Positions 1-10,796 are shown, counted from the first letter of the stretch. The stretch: DNA of 64,000 nt from Lycium barbarum (GCF_019175385.1 NC_083339.1:50210282-50274281); one strand, 5' to 3'. Program-made: numbers and translations. The notes: generated from the letters alone by a model not told the origin.

Positions 1-130
1 TTCTACTCTTCTCCCAAGTATTCTTGCGACACGCCGACATATTTTAAACTCTGATTCCAAGCTAATAGATTTCCTTTTCTGACACTTGATAGTGTTGCAA
101 TTCCTTTTTAGGTCTAATATAGTATGATCT

Positions 131-146
131 CCCCCCCCCCCCCCCC
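131..146. repeat. Poly-C homopolymer (C16)
   Basis: A run of 16 consecutive C residues follows GATCT and is followed by TTTAGGGGG. Such runs are replication-slippage hotspots and prone to sequencing length error. No function is inferred. Confidence 0.95.
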
Positions 147-552
147 TTTAGGGGGCTCCTTATATACTAACCGTCTTCGAGTACCTTCCTCTTCTTGCTA
201 TTTCTTCATATGAATTCTAAAGCTCGTGAACTATTCCTTTGTTTAATTAATGCCTTCCTTGTCATAGTGCCGGTTACTGGAACTCTGAGATTCACCTATA
301 CAATCATCTTGGAATATTCTACATCTTCACATGTACATATATAATTACTATCAGCTAGCCCGCAAAGTACGTCCAAATGCTGTTCAAGCCTATCCTAATT
401 TTAGGGCTGTGATGCACTCCCTGTCTCTTTACCGAGCTAATCCACCTTGTCTTACGCGTCCTATTAAGGTTTCCAGCCATCCCATATACTCTAGTTTTCC
501 TTAGGCTACGCTAATCTCCCATTTGTTCCTTATGTCCGAATATGCAGAATTT

Positions 553-662
553 CTTGTAAACTTCCCAGGGGGTCACCCATCATGAAATTGCTCCCACCTG
601 AGCACGCTTAACCCAAAAAATTCACTGGAATTCGGTGTCTTAATGCTGATATTTTCGCTTCC
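553..662 (-). pseudogene. 5S rRNA-like segment in retroelement DNA
   Basis: Read on the minus strand, about 110 nt can be laid over plant 5S rRNA (from memory) without gaps from near its 5' end. The matches are strongest over the internal control region. TTAAGCGTGCT corresponds to the box A area, and GATGGGTGACC followed by CCTGGGAAGT corresponds to the box C area. The central part, around 5S nucleotides 31-49, is poorly matched. Known family context: Cassandra-type TRIM elements carry 5S-derived sequence in their LTRs, and a 5S mimic occurs in plant TFIIIA transcripts. Here the copy lies in what looks like an internal region. It is too degenerate to be a working ribosomal gene. Whether it can still bind TFIIIA or start Pol III transcription is unknown. 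Confidence 0.75.
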
Positions 663-875
663 GCTTCCTCACATGACCTTTATTACATGTTCTGGAGCAA
701 GTCGACGTCTTACAGGTCCCGAAACATTTGCGTAACTCGTTCTTTCTTTTACAATTACGGTTTTACCCTTTTGGTTTTCGGTGTTCATCTTCCGCCTGCG
801 TGTATGGCTACCTCCTGTTCTGGATTTCCAGATTCTCAATTGTAGCGACTTCACCTTCGTTGCCACGCCAGACCC

Positions 876-880
876 ATAGG
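876..880. repeat. Target-site duplication of solo LTR A (left copy)
   Basis: ATAGG immediately precedes the TG terminus of LTR A and is repeated exactly at 5,084-5,088. Five-base duplications are the usual footprint of Ty3/gypsy integrase. Confidence 0.85.
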
Positions 881-1842
881 TGTCACGACCCAACCCCGTA
901 GGCCTTGACTAGTGCCCGACAAGGACACTCGTACATACATGCTAACCAAATTTCACTTGTGCCTACATATTATGAATCTCGTGCGTCCCAGATTATAAAC
1001 ATATCATTTAAACCATTGTTTATACCATAAAACATAGATCGAACATATTAACGTAGCGTAGGGGTAAACCGAGCACAAACCAAGCAAACATCACGGACCA
1101 AACACGACCCATGACCCACATACATGTCTACAGGCCTCTAATATAGACAACAGAATCATATGACGGGACAGGGCCCCGCCGTACCCAAAAATAACCATAA
1201 GCACGAAACCATATACAACAAAGAGTTCTGTACCAAAAGTATGGGCTCCGGATCAAAGGAGCACTCCAAACAGCAGACTGTGTACCCTAGGCTGGCGGAT
1301 CACCACAATAAGCGTCTGTACCTGCGGACATGAAACGCAGCCCCCGAAGAAAGGGGGTCAGTACAGAATATGTACTGAGTATGTAAAGCATGGAACACAA
1401 AAAAAATTAGAACTATAATCGAAACAAGCGGTAATAGAATAAGTACATGGTCCAGAGTATCAAAATCACTCACTTCCCAGGCCCAGGTCATACAGATCAT
1501 CACATATCATATAAACCGATATAATCTGTCAGAAGGATTGCCAAACGTACAGGGTTTCCAGACGCAACTTATGCCTACCTAGCTCATGTGTCAGCCGGAA
1601 TGTATGACATACAGAATACTCAGATGACGTCATATATAAAAAGGAATACGGGACTTACCGGGTACTCAGATGATATAGTATACCGGTTGGAATACAGGAC
1701 GTACAGAGTATCAGAACTTACTTTCCAGACGCAGATCACACATAGTGCACATTATAGTCATATGCCATATCAGAACGCCGTAGCGTATCGGATCAAACGC
1801 TGCAACCTGGGAATCATATGATGTTTACAAGAAGTGTGCCAC

Positions 1843-2175
1843 CTCGAGCTCAGCCCAGTACAGTGGTCACACCATACATAAACGTATCGTATCAGGCGGC
1901 GTATAGCCGGAGTATATCATATCAGATCATATCATATCATATCAGAACACGCGTCTACAAGGGGTATGCCACCTCGAGCTCGGCCCAGTACAGTGGTCAT
2001 CCCATGCAGAAACTGCCCATTTTTCCCGCTCGAGCTCTGCCCAGTACACGGGTCACGGATCAGTCTCGGGAGCTCGAGCTCTGCCCAGTACACTCCCAAC
2101 GCGTCCGCCTGGTATCAGATTATGTAGCGCAGATACTGTCCGCTTTGGGGATCGAGCTCAGCCCAGACCACCCCT
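1843..2175. repeat. Degenerate tandem repeat with CGAGCTC core in LTR A
   Basis: The core CGAGCTC followed by A, G or T and then GCCCAG occurs five times, starting near 1,844, 1,974, 2,031, 2,075 and 2,153, usually followed by TACA and a GGTCA-like tail. Spacing is irregular (about 44 to 130 bp). An ATCATATCAT simple tract lies between the first two copies (1,911-1,945). This interval corresponds to where LTRs B and C carry their own, different tandem repeats. Confidence 0.7.
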
Positions 2176-2624
2176 CACGGTTTTATTTCAGAACACTGTA
2201 GACAACATAGGGGAACAGCGCACGATAACATATCCTGGCCCGGCTCAGTGAATAGACATGCTCAGAGTAGTGAGAAACCAGATGCACATGGAAACCAAGA
2301 CTCGATAGACAAGCGTCCTTACCGATACCTGGAGGCTCGGAGCAGATTTCAGGTCAATCCAACGTAGTATGAGAAAGTTACGAGCGTTTGAAGTACAGAA
2401 CGCTTCGTAAGCGTTTCAGAAGCCTTTTTCGGAGAATCAGAGTCATAGTCATACCAGGCACCTTCAGATGTCCTTACGAATCAGTTCAAACAGATATTTT
2501 GGAACCATATGTACATACAGAAAGATCATGAGCGTTTTTGGTACCGGAACCTCTTCGGGCACTTCTAAGCAATCCGATGTCGTATACGAAAGTTGGAGAC
2601 GCTAAAGCTTACAGAAAACATTCA

Positions 2625-2895
2625 TATTGGATACTCACATCAGAGTACTTGTATCAGAATACTCATAGTAGAATACTTATAATAGAACACTTACATCAAC
2701 AATCTTGTTTCAGAATGCTTATGTCGAATACTTATTTCAGAAGACTCATATCATAATACTTTATCCGGATACTTATATCAAAATACTTACATCAGATTAC
2801 TTATATCAAAATATTTATATCGGAAAACTTATATCAAAATACTTCTAGCGGAGTACTTGTATCGGAACACCTATGCCCGGATACTCATGTCAACA
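2625..2895. repeat. Degenerate short tandem repeat (about 16-17 bp) in LTR A
   Basis: Variants of AATACTTATATCA recur about sixteen times in succession (for example ATACTTATATCAAAATACTT near 2,770). Drift is considerable, so this is an old minisatellite. The chance open frame at 2,538-2,756 runs through it and is not a gene. Confidence 0.75.
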
Positions 2896-5083
2896 AAAGG
2901 GCATACGGTCGAATTGTCATAGTGCGCGTGATCAATAACCGGCCCGGGAACCGGTGAACGATATCGTAATAAAGGGGCACGAGCAGAGTCATAAGCGACT
3001 AATACAATTTATAAATCGAAATAGTTATAAAACTTGATATAATCATATATCAGCCCATTAGTCAAACTAGTTCGAACAATTGGTCAATACAGGATTTATT
3101 TAACAAAATTACTTTCAAAGTTACATTTATAGTTCGAAATGTAATTTAGAATGTCAGGGACAGTCAAGACATTATTCTATGATAGCCAAAGTCATAAACA
3201 ATAGTCTTTTTCCGACACTATACAAAAATACGCCTATTAGAACAAACAAAGGAGTCTCGGGATTAGTGGGCCCACCTCGGGTCAAGTCGAGGTGGCGGAC
3301 CTGAATCACAAGTATTAGGATCTATGTAATCATCAATGGAAGTTTCGAAGCGATTCTATTACATTTACAAAAGTTTCGGACGTTTGATCATTTTCCAACA
3401 AAATGTGAAGTTTTATAATTCAATTGGATTGAATGAATAGTACTCAAATTCAAATTCGAATTTTCCATGAACGGAATTATCCCCGAGGCTCAAGTATCGA
3501 CCTAGTATACTTAGGACATGCCAAAAGAAGGAATGGGTTAGCTTTACATACCTTACGTGCGTCTTTCGCTCGCTTAAACTCGATTCCCGTTTCACCCAGA
3601 ATCTACAAATGGTCACATTTACCAATTGTAAGTTATGGATTCTAAGGATTCATCTTAAAGTCACAGTTGTCTACCGAAATTTCGGCAGCACCTCCCCTAT
3701 AAATATAGCACCCCCGAGAATCATCTCGGCTCAAATAGCAGCAACAACAACCCAACAATATCAACAATGTCAACAATCATCACAATATAGCACAATATAA
3801 GGCAACTAGTTCTACTTTCCGACATAATGCAATAACGTTCATTCCGACTTCACATTTCCAAACTAGGCTCAATATTTTCATATTCATCATTAATCAAGAT
3901 CATCACCATATAGTTTAGAATCATTTCATATCGTTTCCACAAAATATTCATACGATATACAAAATATACAACTTTACACCAAAGTCATAATTCATTCAAA
4001 ACTTCTAACCTTTGACATACATATTCATAACATGTTCCCATCTTCCAAGTTCATCAATAATCATCATAATTTGCACCCTAACAACTTCATTTTTCATAAT
4101 GTCGTAAGATCATACCTAAAGGACATAAGCTTCTACATTCCATTTCAATGCAAACTTATATCATATTATCTTCATTTACATTGTAAGCATCACCACAACA
4201 CAACTAACATGTTAAACAAAATTAATCCATTCCCATTTCAATACCTATACCACACGGCCATATTCCATTTTTCCAACTTCCATCCCATTCATTCAACTTT
4301 CCTTTCCAATATACATTCCATCCTACACACAACTAGAATACAACATAAATTTCAACTCATTTCACTTACACATTGACACACACACACACGGCCAAACTCT
4401 ATATTTCATACCCACTTTGCAAACTTCAATTTTTCCATACAATCAACTCATTCCCACATACTACAACACAAACAAGACTTCATACCACAAATAAAAGGGA
4501 TGAATTCTTACCTTTTTCCCTAGTCTTCTTCACTTGAATATGTGATCAAATTGAGGAATTAAGTGCTGCACCCTCCAAAACAACTACACCAAGTTGTAGA
4601 GGGACCTTGAATTAGTAGAAATACTAAAAGAAAATATTTTTTGGAATCAAAATTGGAGGTCTCAATTCTCCATGGTCATGGCCGAAACACCTTGTGTTTC
4701 TTGCTCTCTATTTTCTTTCCTACTTTCTTGAACATTCGAAGTGATAAAATGAACTAATACATGGGCCATATCTATTTTTATTTCTTGAATTAAAATTTTC
4801 ATGGGCCTTGGGCCATTTGGCCATATGGCCGGCCACTTGTGGTCTTGGGCCTCAATTTTTCTCAAATTTTTGTGAGCCCAAATTGTTAGAAATCTCGTTT
4901 TGAAATTTCCGAAACTAATTTTCGAAATTTCAATTTTTGCCCTTGGCCTTCCCCGATGTCTCCGCGTCAACACTTTTCATAAACAACAACATATATGTCA
5001 AATGAAATCAAAATGTGGCTTTATTCTTTCCAAGTCACAATTATTCCAAATTTTCCGAACACGCGAAAACACGAGATATAACA

Positions 5084-5088
5084 ATAGG
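5084..5088. repeat. Target-site duplication of solo LTR A (right copy)
   Basis: ATAGG directly follows the CA terminus of LTR A and matches 876-880 exactly. Confidence 0.85.
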
Positions 5089-5332
5089 TCCTCTAGAACA
5101 ACACATCCCGTATATCGTCTGTTTATGGCATTCCCTTTTTCCGCGTCTGTTTCTATTAAACGTATCCATTCTGGTAGAACTTCGTCTACCACTCCTGCAA
5201 TTTAAAATCAGTACATAGCAAATATCGACAATACTTCGCAAAACATATGGCTATATGACATATTCCAGCCATCAGAACTTCCAGTTCCAAGAAATAGAAC
5301 AATTATCCAGGCTTACCTTTGTAACTTGCCAT
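5089..5332 (-). pseudogene. Possible spliced short ORF interrupted by LTR A (speculative)
   Basis: On the minus strand an ATG at 5,332-5,330 opens 16 nt ending in AAAG, followed by GTAAGC (5,316-5,311). A 122-base AT-rich stretch ends TTTAAATTGCAG (last base 5,195). Removing it as an intron keeps frame and continues with residues VVDEVLPEWIRLIETDAEKG and about 20 more (ending VVLEDL) up to the LTR A target site. If LTR A is mentally excised, the frame continues about 22 codons into 875-812 and then stops. The total would be roughly 65 residues. I recognise no domain. Splice signals and an open frame of this size can occur by chance, so this is only a candidate. Confidence 0.25.
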
Positions 5333-5557
5333 CTCGTCACTTGTCTTCTTTCGTCACCACTAGGCGGCTGCGAAAATCGACGGTTAGTATAAGGAATCCC
5401 ATTTCCTATGACTTGACTTTATCGCACGATCTAAGACAGAAAGAAGGTCAACAATTCCTAGATGCCCCGCAGCCTCCTGTTTATAAATGTGGCCGGCTTC
5501 ACACCCATAAACAGGACTCTACTGGACACGACTTTGCAGACAACCCTTAGACCGACC

Positions 5558-5570
5558 TGCTCTGATACCA
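5558..5570 (-). other. Primer binding site of element B (initiator Met-tRNA type)
   Basis: The minus strand reads TGGTATCAGAGCA, the classical plant LTR-retrotransposon primer binding site complementary to the 3' end of initiator methionine tRNA. It lies three bases inside the LTR B boundary (5,574). This fixes the element's orientation: LTR B is the 5' LTR and the coding region extends leftward. Confidence 0.9.
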
Positions 5571-6264
5571 CTTTGTCACACCCCAATCCCGACAGGGTGT
5601 GATGGCCACCCGACCCCATATCTGGAGCCGAGCGAACCCACTGACTCTTATTACATACATAAACTCTTGAATCACTTAAGAATAAAATACATAGTAAGCT
5701 CTCCAATTTTTTTTTCATAAGTAAAGTCTATCATCATATAGGACCCGTGACATGAACATAATAACATATTGACTGGCGAAGCCGTCTACAAAGCTGACAC
5801 TCTATACCCACGACTCTGTCTGCAAAGTCTCTAACATCGAACAAAACGTCATGGCTCATATACTCTGACTCGGCAGCACTCCAGAACAAGTGGAGTCTAC
5901 CGACCCCGCTGGAACGTCTTCTATGCTAGCTTCACTCGTCTGGGTGTACCTGCGCGGCATGAACGCAGCCCCCGAAGAAGAAGGGTCAGTACGAACAATG
6001 TACTGAGTATGTAAGGCAAGAGTAATAACATAAGATCATGGTAGAAGACATAGAGAATAGTATATAGTAAGAACATAACTTGTACCTCTGCTTGCCTCTT
6101 AGGGCAGATATCAAGTAAGCTAACTTTCCCTTTTTGCAACGACATATACACATTTACATGTAAACTTCCCAACCATATAGGTACGGGGTACTTCTGTCTG
6201 AGCATTTCATGGAACAAAAGAGTAACCTGAACATATGAGTGCCCTGGGGGCGGATGCCATGCAT

Positions 6265-6405
6265 GCTTTATCTGGTCATGTCATATCATGTCGTATCATA
6301 TCATATCATGTCATGTCATATTATATCATATCATGTCATATCATAGTGTGTCACATCATATCATATCATATCATATCGTGTCATATCATGTCGGGTCATA
6401 GCATA
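6265..6405. repeat. ATCAT/GTCAT simple-sequence tract in LTR B
   Basis: About 140 bp made almost entirely of TCATATCATG-type pentamer and decamer permutations. A shorter relative occurs in LTR A at 1,911-1,945, so the simple repeat belongs to this part of the LTR family. Confidence 0.85.
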
Positions 6406-6495
6406 GCACCGAACAATGTCGGCTCGCCCACATAGCACCGAAATACATCGGCTCGCCCATATATCCCGCGTCCGGGCATCCCGCGTCCGGGATGG
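6405..6495. repeat. Two short tandem duplications in LTR B
   Basis: A 29-bp unit beginning AGCACCGAA and containing TCGGCTCGCCCA is present twice in tandem (6,405-6,433 and 6,434-6,462). It is followed by a 15-16-bp unit CCCGCGTCCGGG repeated twice (from about 6,465). The interval corresponds to the CGAGCTC repeats of LTR A and the 39-bp repeats of LTR C. Confidence 0.75.
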
Positions 6496-8700
6496 CAAGC
6501 CAGCTGACCAGGTGGCAATGAAACATGTTTCCCTTCCAATCCCCATGTATCCTTTCCCCCCACCCCATATACATATTCATATCTCATATACATATGTCAT
6601 ATAAGCATGCAGGAGAGCCCAAAGAAAATCATGTATTCATCGGAGTGACGTAAGGTCGGTGACCTCCGATTACATTATGGAATAACCGTGATCGCTTTGT
6701 CTCACCTGGAAGGAACGAGTATTTTAAGGCGAGACTATCAACGGAGAATGGCATTAGAAGAAAACATAGTATGAAATCATGGGCATCATAGACATCAATT
6801 CATGTGCTTTGAAATCTTTAGTGAATAACGTCATGACCAAGGAATAGAATTAAAGATCATGAACTAGTTGGGCACTTTCATACTCACATTGAATTTTGAC
6901 TTAAGACACTTGGTCATGGAATCATTCTTGTCATACTTATCATGGACATATTCTCTTCCTTAGATCATCATTATCATTATTATCATAGAAATATTCTCAT
7001 TGGAATAGTTACAGTACTTGTCACTTGATAAACGGAACAATAAGGAAAATCCGGGAACAATGGGCCCACCTCGGCTCAAATGAGGCGGCGTACCAAATTT
7101 ACGTACATTACATTTCATGACTTCACTCGTGGGGGTTTTAAGGTAGTCAGGTCATATTTATGCAAGTTCTAGATGCTTCGGAGGTTTTTCCAACATTTCG
7201 CACACTTTCTAATTCAATTCCATTGAATGAAAAAGGAGAAACTTTAGGTGCGGATTCCGGAGAATAAAGTTGTCCCCGAGGCTCGTATCCAACCTAGTAT
7301 GCCTAAGACATGCCAAGCAAGAAAGGATAAAACCTTACATACCTTTTTCCGCTCCTTATGCTACTCCAAATTCAAGTTGCAAATCCGCCAAAGTCTACAA
7401 ATTGGTCATATTTACCAAACCTTAATTAGCGCATCTAGAAGTTGAATCTTAAGGTAACATTTGTCTACCGAAATTTCGGCAGCACTTCCCCTATAAATAC
7501 ACCATCTCCAAAACTTCAACTTAGCCAATTTAATCAACAACAATCCGGGAATTCAACCCGGCCAAATTATCAACAACAATGCCAACAATCATAATAACAA
7601 TTTCAATTAACATACTACTTCCTTCAAGACCTTCCAACTCCAACAAAAACAATAACAACCTCATAATTTATATTCCAACAACACCATACTAACAACCTTA
7701 TATGCCATACATGCAAGAAAATCATATTCAATCTTCATAAACTTCTACAACAAGTTTCCAACAATTACCACCTAAACTAAAATTATTAAGCTTCCATTTT
7801 TCATCATAGATTTCACTACAACAACAACCAACATACAAGATAAAATTTGCTCACTCTTCTAGCACCACACGGCCACACATGCACACTACATATTTTCATG
7901 AGTTTCATTCACTTCAACATACCACAACAATCATGATACTAAGTAAAATTAATTCATCATTTCTCCACAAATGCAACTAAATTCGGCCAACACCATACTC
8001 ACACGGCCACACTTCAACATTCATGTTTTCATGTTTCTCATTCATTTACACATCCTACAATATACACAAGCATCCATAACATATAAAGAAGATTTGTTCT
8101 TACCTTTTTTTCCTTCAACTTTCCTCTTGGTTAAGATTATGAATTTGTACAAATGGATGATTTTATTGTTCCAACAACTCTTCCATGTTGTAGAGGGCCT
8201 TCCAATTGGTGGGATTGCTAGAAGAAAATATTTTTTTGTGATCAATTTCCATGGCATGAATTTTTGGGGTCTTGGCCGAAATGGCCCTTCCCCTTTCTTT
8301 CTTCTTTGTTCTTTAAAATTCTAGAAATTTCTAGGAAATGTTATGAAATAGAGATGACTTAGTCATCTTTTAAGCTTATTCATTAAGCTTCTAATTGGGC
8401 CTAAGCCCACCCCCTTTGAATGGCCCAAATGGCCTCTTTAATTGCAAGCCCACCTTTTTTTTGTCCTACAATTTATGAAAAATTATTTTCCAAATTCCAA
8501 ATTTGCCCTTCGTCTTCCTCCATATTTCCACGAGTCGTATTGGGAATTTACCTTCATGCCCTTGACCTTTCTTAATATTCTCACTTCAAAATTTTCATAA
8601 ACAACTTGTACACCAAACAAGATCAAAATTATAGTCTTGTTCTTAATCTTCCGCAATTATCTTAAATTATCCGAATGCGCAAAAATGCGGGATATAACAT

Positions 8701-9853
8701 TCTACATACCTTAACTTCCTGCTTTTGAGCGTATCGCAATGTCCTTCAATCCCTTCAACTTTAATCTATAGCAATACAGGTCATAGGGACTCTATATTAG
8801 CAACAATATCCATGTTTTGTTCATCTAAGCATTTTATCAAACACTTGGTGGACATGAAGCTCCACAACCTTCATTAATGGTGTTTTCTTCACCCAATCCC
8901 CAATCTATTACTTCTAGTTGATTCTACAATCTCAATTACTGTAATTAACATCATTCTTCATCACCCACATGAATACAACAATCCCAAGTCAACAATCCAA
9001 AACTCTAGCATAGTTCATATAATCCTCTTTATCAAACCCATTTACTATTCTTCCAAGAACTCATCAATTCACAACTATAAATGATTAGAGAGTAGAAACA
9101 TTACCTTTTTGAAATCCAATCCTCTTGAATTCGGGTTCTAGGGTTTCCACATCCAACAAATATGTTCCAAACATAACTCTATGGATTTGAAGGGTTTTGG
9201 GGACTTGGATTCAACCTAGAATCATGATAAAAACTTACCTTGGAAGGTTCTTGAGGTTGGGTACTTGTTCTCTATGGGTTTAGAGAGATTTTTTGTGAAT
9301 GGGGAGGCTGGGGAAATAAACCCCAAGTCCTAAATATAACTTAAAACGCGTAAACCCGACTTTTGACCCAAAACTGACCCTGTTATGCGATGGTCGCGCG
9401 ACGCACATGCAGCACACGACCATACTCAGATCATTATTCAGATTAGGGGTTTTTGTGCGATCGGCGTGCGGCGCGGGGCCATAGCACGCGCCTGCACAAG
9501 CGATGGTGTCGGTTCTGAATAGCGTTCGGTAAAATAGGCATAACGTCTTGTACACAGCTCTGTTAAAGACCCATAATATACCGTTGGAAAGATATTTCAA
9601 AGGGCTACAACTTTAATCAAGGAAGTTTTCCCAAATTCCAAATTAATAAAGGGGTTATGGTCGTTGGAAGTAAGACCTTCTATAAACTCACTTGCAAACA
9701 TACCCCGTAGAGTGGTTTTCAACTTTGTTTTGCCCAAAGACTCTTCTCATATCTTGATTGGGTTTCAAACACCATTTATACACTACTCAAATTGGGTTCA
9801 TTATACCCCCATCTTATGAGACAAATCTTAGCCCGAATACACGAGGTGTTACA
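8701..9853 (-). mobile_element. LTR D: partial LTR split by element B
   Basis: Read on the minus strand the segment begins TGTAACACCTCGTGTATTCG at 9,853, a typical opening of plant Ty3/gypsy LTRs. It contains a leader-like stretch with a strong splice-donor consensus, AAGGTAAGTTT (about 9,241-9,232). Its far end is missing because it abuts LTR B at 8,700. The simplest reading is that element B inserted into this LTR and the remainder lies left of the window. No PBS, gag or pol of this element is recognisable. The 106-codon frame at 9,280-9,600 (minus) has no recognised domain and is treated as chance. Confidence 0.55.
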
Positions 9854-9967
9854 GATTGCATTTGGACCTAAATCATTTTGGAGTGGGTTATTATGGTGCA
9901 ATGGATTTGGATCTGGGAACGTTTGACTTATGGGCTTCAAATGATTAAATTGACTTAAATTAATGAA

Positions 9968-9969
<2 letters not shown>

Positions 9970-10039
<70 letters not shown>
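9970..10039. repeat. (AT)n microsatellite
   Basis: About 35 uninterrupted AT dinucleotides. The run marks the junction between the sequence following LTR D and the leader-like remnant to the right, and its exact length is unreliable. Confidence 0.97.
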
Positions 10040-10040
<1 letters not shown>

Positions 10041-10600
10041 GTATAATAAAACCCGTTGGTACTAAATCCATTTTTTGGACTAGAATAGTAGCGACTCTAC
10101 TCGGGAGAAATCCTAAGTATGTTCTAGTCCGGCAACAAAGTGAGTTGAACACTTACGCAGATTTTCTAAACCACAACTCCTTTTTATAAGGGGACTTTTT
10201 TCCAAATTTTTTCTTGGATGTTGCTCAGTCCTTCTGGTTTGCACTAAAGTGGCTTAAGTATTCCTTCCTCCAACAGAATCAATGGCATCGGATCTAACTC
10301 CACTCTCTCCCTTTCCCACTTAGCCTACCGCTCCGTGGGTTAGTATCAACACCTTTGCAGCCTCCGCTGGAAAGCCAGAATTCGCTCAAGTGAATGGGCC
10401 GAATTTTTTCTTGAAATTATGATATGAATGAAATGACATTTTTTGCGGAAAAGTAAACACTTTTAAGCAAATAAGTACATTAATCACACATTGAAGCTCG
10501 TAGGTTAACCGTATTCTATTGATCTTTAATACTAGGGTGCGTAAAACCTTCCCTAGGGGATCACCAGAACCCTTACCTCGAACTTTTATCCAAAAGACTT
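10040..10600 (+). mobile_element. Possible leader remnant of a Tat/Ogre-like element
   Basis: The segment contains TAGCGACTCTACTCGGG (about 10,088), which resembles a decayed Arg-tRNA-type primer binding site (TGGCGACTCYGCTGGGG) used by Tat/Ogre-like Ty3/gypsy elements. It also contains CTTCCCTAGGGGATCACCAG near 10,548, a phrase I associate with leader or intron sequence of such elements. No coding domain is present. The assignment is from memory of family style and is weak. The boundary with element C at about 10,600 is estimated from where reverse transcriptase similarity stops. Confidence 0.3.
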
Positions 10601-10607
10601 TTTTATC

Positions 10608-10796
10608 TTATTTGGAAAAACTCTTTAAACCCGGTAACACTTCTTTTAGTAGCTCCTTCAATTCCCTCAATTTAGCAGGAACCATTTTGTAAGGAGGAAT
10701 AGATATGGGCTTAGTATCCGGTAACACATCAAGAGCAAAATCAAACTCCCGAAAACTGGAAACTAACCATTTTTGTTCTGCAATCAACATTGGCAT
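10608..10796 (-). pseudogene. Ty3/gypsy reverse transcriptase, N-terminal remnant
   Basis: The frame includes FDFALDVLPDTKPISIPPYK followed by a lysine/glutamate-rich helix (residues AKLRELKELLKEVLPGL). This is the conserved entry segment of Ty3/gypsy reverse transcriptase (family form: IDLxPGTxPISxxPYRMAPxELxELKxQLxELL). The sequence breaks off at about 10,608, before the catalytic YxDD region, so no polymerase core, RNase H or integrase remains. The preceding protease region is in another frame, and the roughly 100-residue linker usual between protease and reverse transcriptase is absent, indicating a deletion plus frameshift. It is dead. Confidence 0.85.

Larger units (their letters stand above)
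1..875 (-). mobile_element. Internal, largely non-coding region of an LTR retroelement (left piece)
   Basis: No intact gene is visible. The stretch contains a poly-C tract, an AT-rich portion, and a 5S rRNA-like segment on the minus strand. It is assigned to the same element as 5,089-5,573 because the two flank a solo LTR with identical 5-bp duplications and must have been contiguous before that insertion. The minus orientation follows from the primer binding site at 5,558-5,570. Its gag and pol, if present, would lie beyond the left edge. A 74-codon open frame at 669-893 (minus) overlaps the LTR junction and has no recognisable domain. It could instead be an unrelated repeat into which several elements inserted. 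Confidence 0.45.
881..5083 (-). mobile_element. LTR A: solo LTR of a Ty3/gypsy-type retrotransposon, 4.2 kb
   Basis: On the plus strand it starts TGTCACGACCC and ends GATATAACA, so both orientations begin TG and end CA. It is flanked by perfect ATAGG duplications with no primer binding site, polypurine tract or coding sequence inside, which is the signature of a solo LTR left by LTR-LTR recombination. Orientation is minus, by colinearity with LTR B, whose primer binding site is known. Shared ordered landmarks with LTR B are a TGTACTGAGTATGTAA block (1,371 here), a GGGCCCACCTCGG block (about 3,268), a GACATGCC...ACATACC block (3,517-3,553), and AAATTTCGGCAGCAC followed by CCCCTATAAATA (3,679-3,710). 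At 4.2 kb it is long for an LTR. Part of the excess over LTR B comes from tandem repeats between 1.8 and 2.9 kb. Open frames inside are AT-rich chance frames. Confidence 0.82.
5089..5573 (-). mobile_element. Leader/internal region of element B next to its primer binding site
   Basis: Read on the minus strand from the primer binding site, the first 160 bases or so are clearly homologous to the same region of element C (11,930-12,089). Both contain a TTTATGGGTGTGAAG stretch and an AGGAGGCTGCGGG stretch in the same order. At the gag start, element C has a readable ATG, whereas here the matching place reads GTGACGAAAGAAG, so the gag start appears lost. Beyond it comes sequence with no recognised retroelement domain, containing a possible intron (separate entry), running into the LTR A insertion site. 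Before that insertion it would have continued into 875-1. Confidence 0.6.
5574..8700 (-). mobile_element. LTR B: 5' LTR of a Ty3/gypsy-type element, 3.1 kb
   Basis: Plus-strand termini are TGTCACACCCC and GGGATATAACA. The primer binding site immediately to the left identifies it as the 5' LTR of a minus-strand element. It carries the same ordered landmarks as LTR A: TGTACTGAGTATGTAA at 5,999, GGGCCCACCTCGG near 7,062, ACATGCC...TTACATACC near 7,308-7,343, and AAATTTCGGCAGCAC plus CCCCTATAAATAC at 7,472-7,501. The partner 3' LTR would be left of the window. The five bases after its end (TTCTA, 8,701-8,705) are the predicted target-site duplication. No gene is seen inside; the open frames are short and AT-rich. 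Confidence 0.8.

Noticed and set aside
553..662. Functional 5S rRNA gene
   Set aside because: Central region and 3' end are too degenerate, and it is a single copy embedded in retroelement DNA.
4032..4376. 114-codon open frame on the plus strand
   Set aside because: It is AT- and CA-rich LTR sequence, antisense to the element, with histidine- and asparagine-rich composition expected from CAT/AAT-rich DNA and no domain.
9955..10152. Open frame with an alternating Ile-Tyr tract (also 12,228-12,458)
   Set aside because: Direct translation of (AT)n microsatellites.
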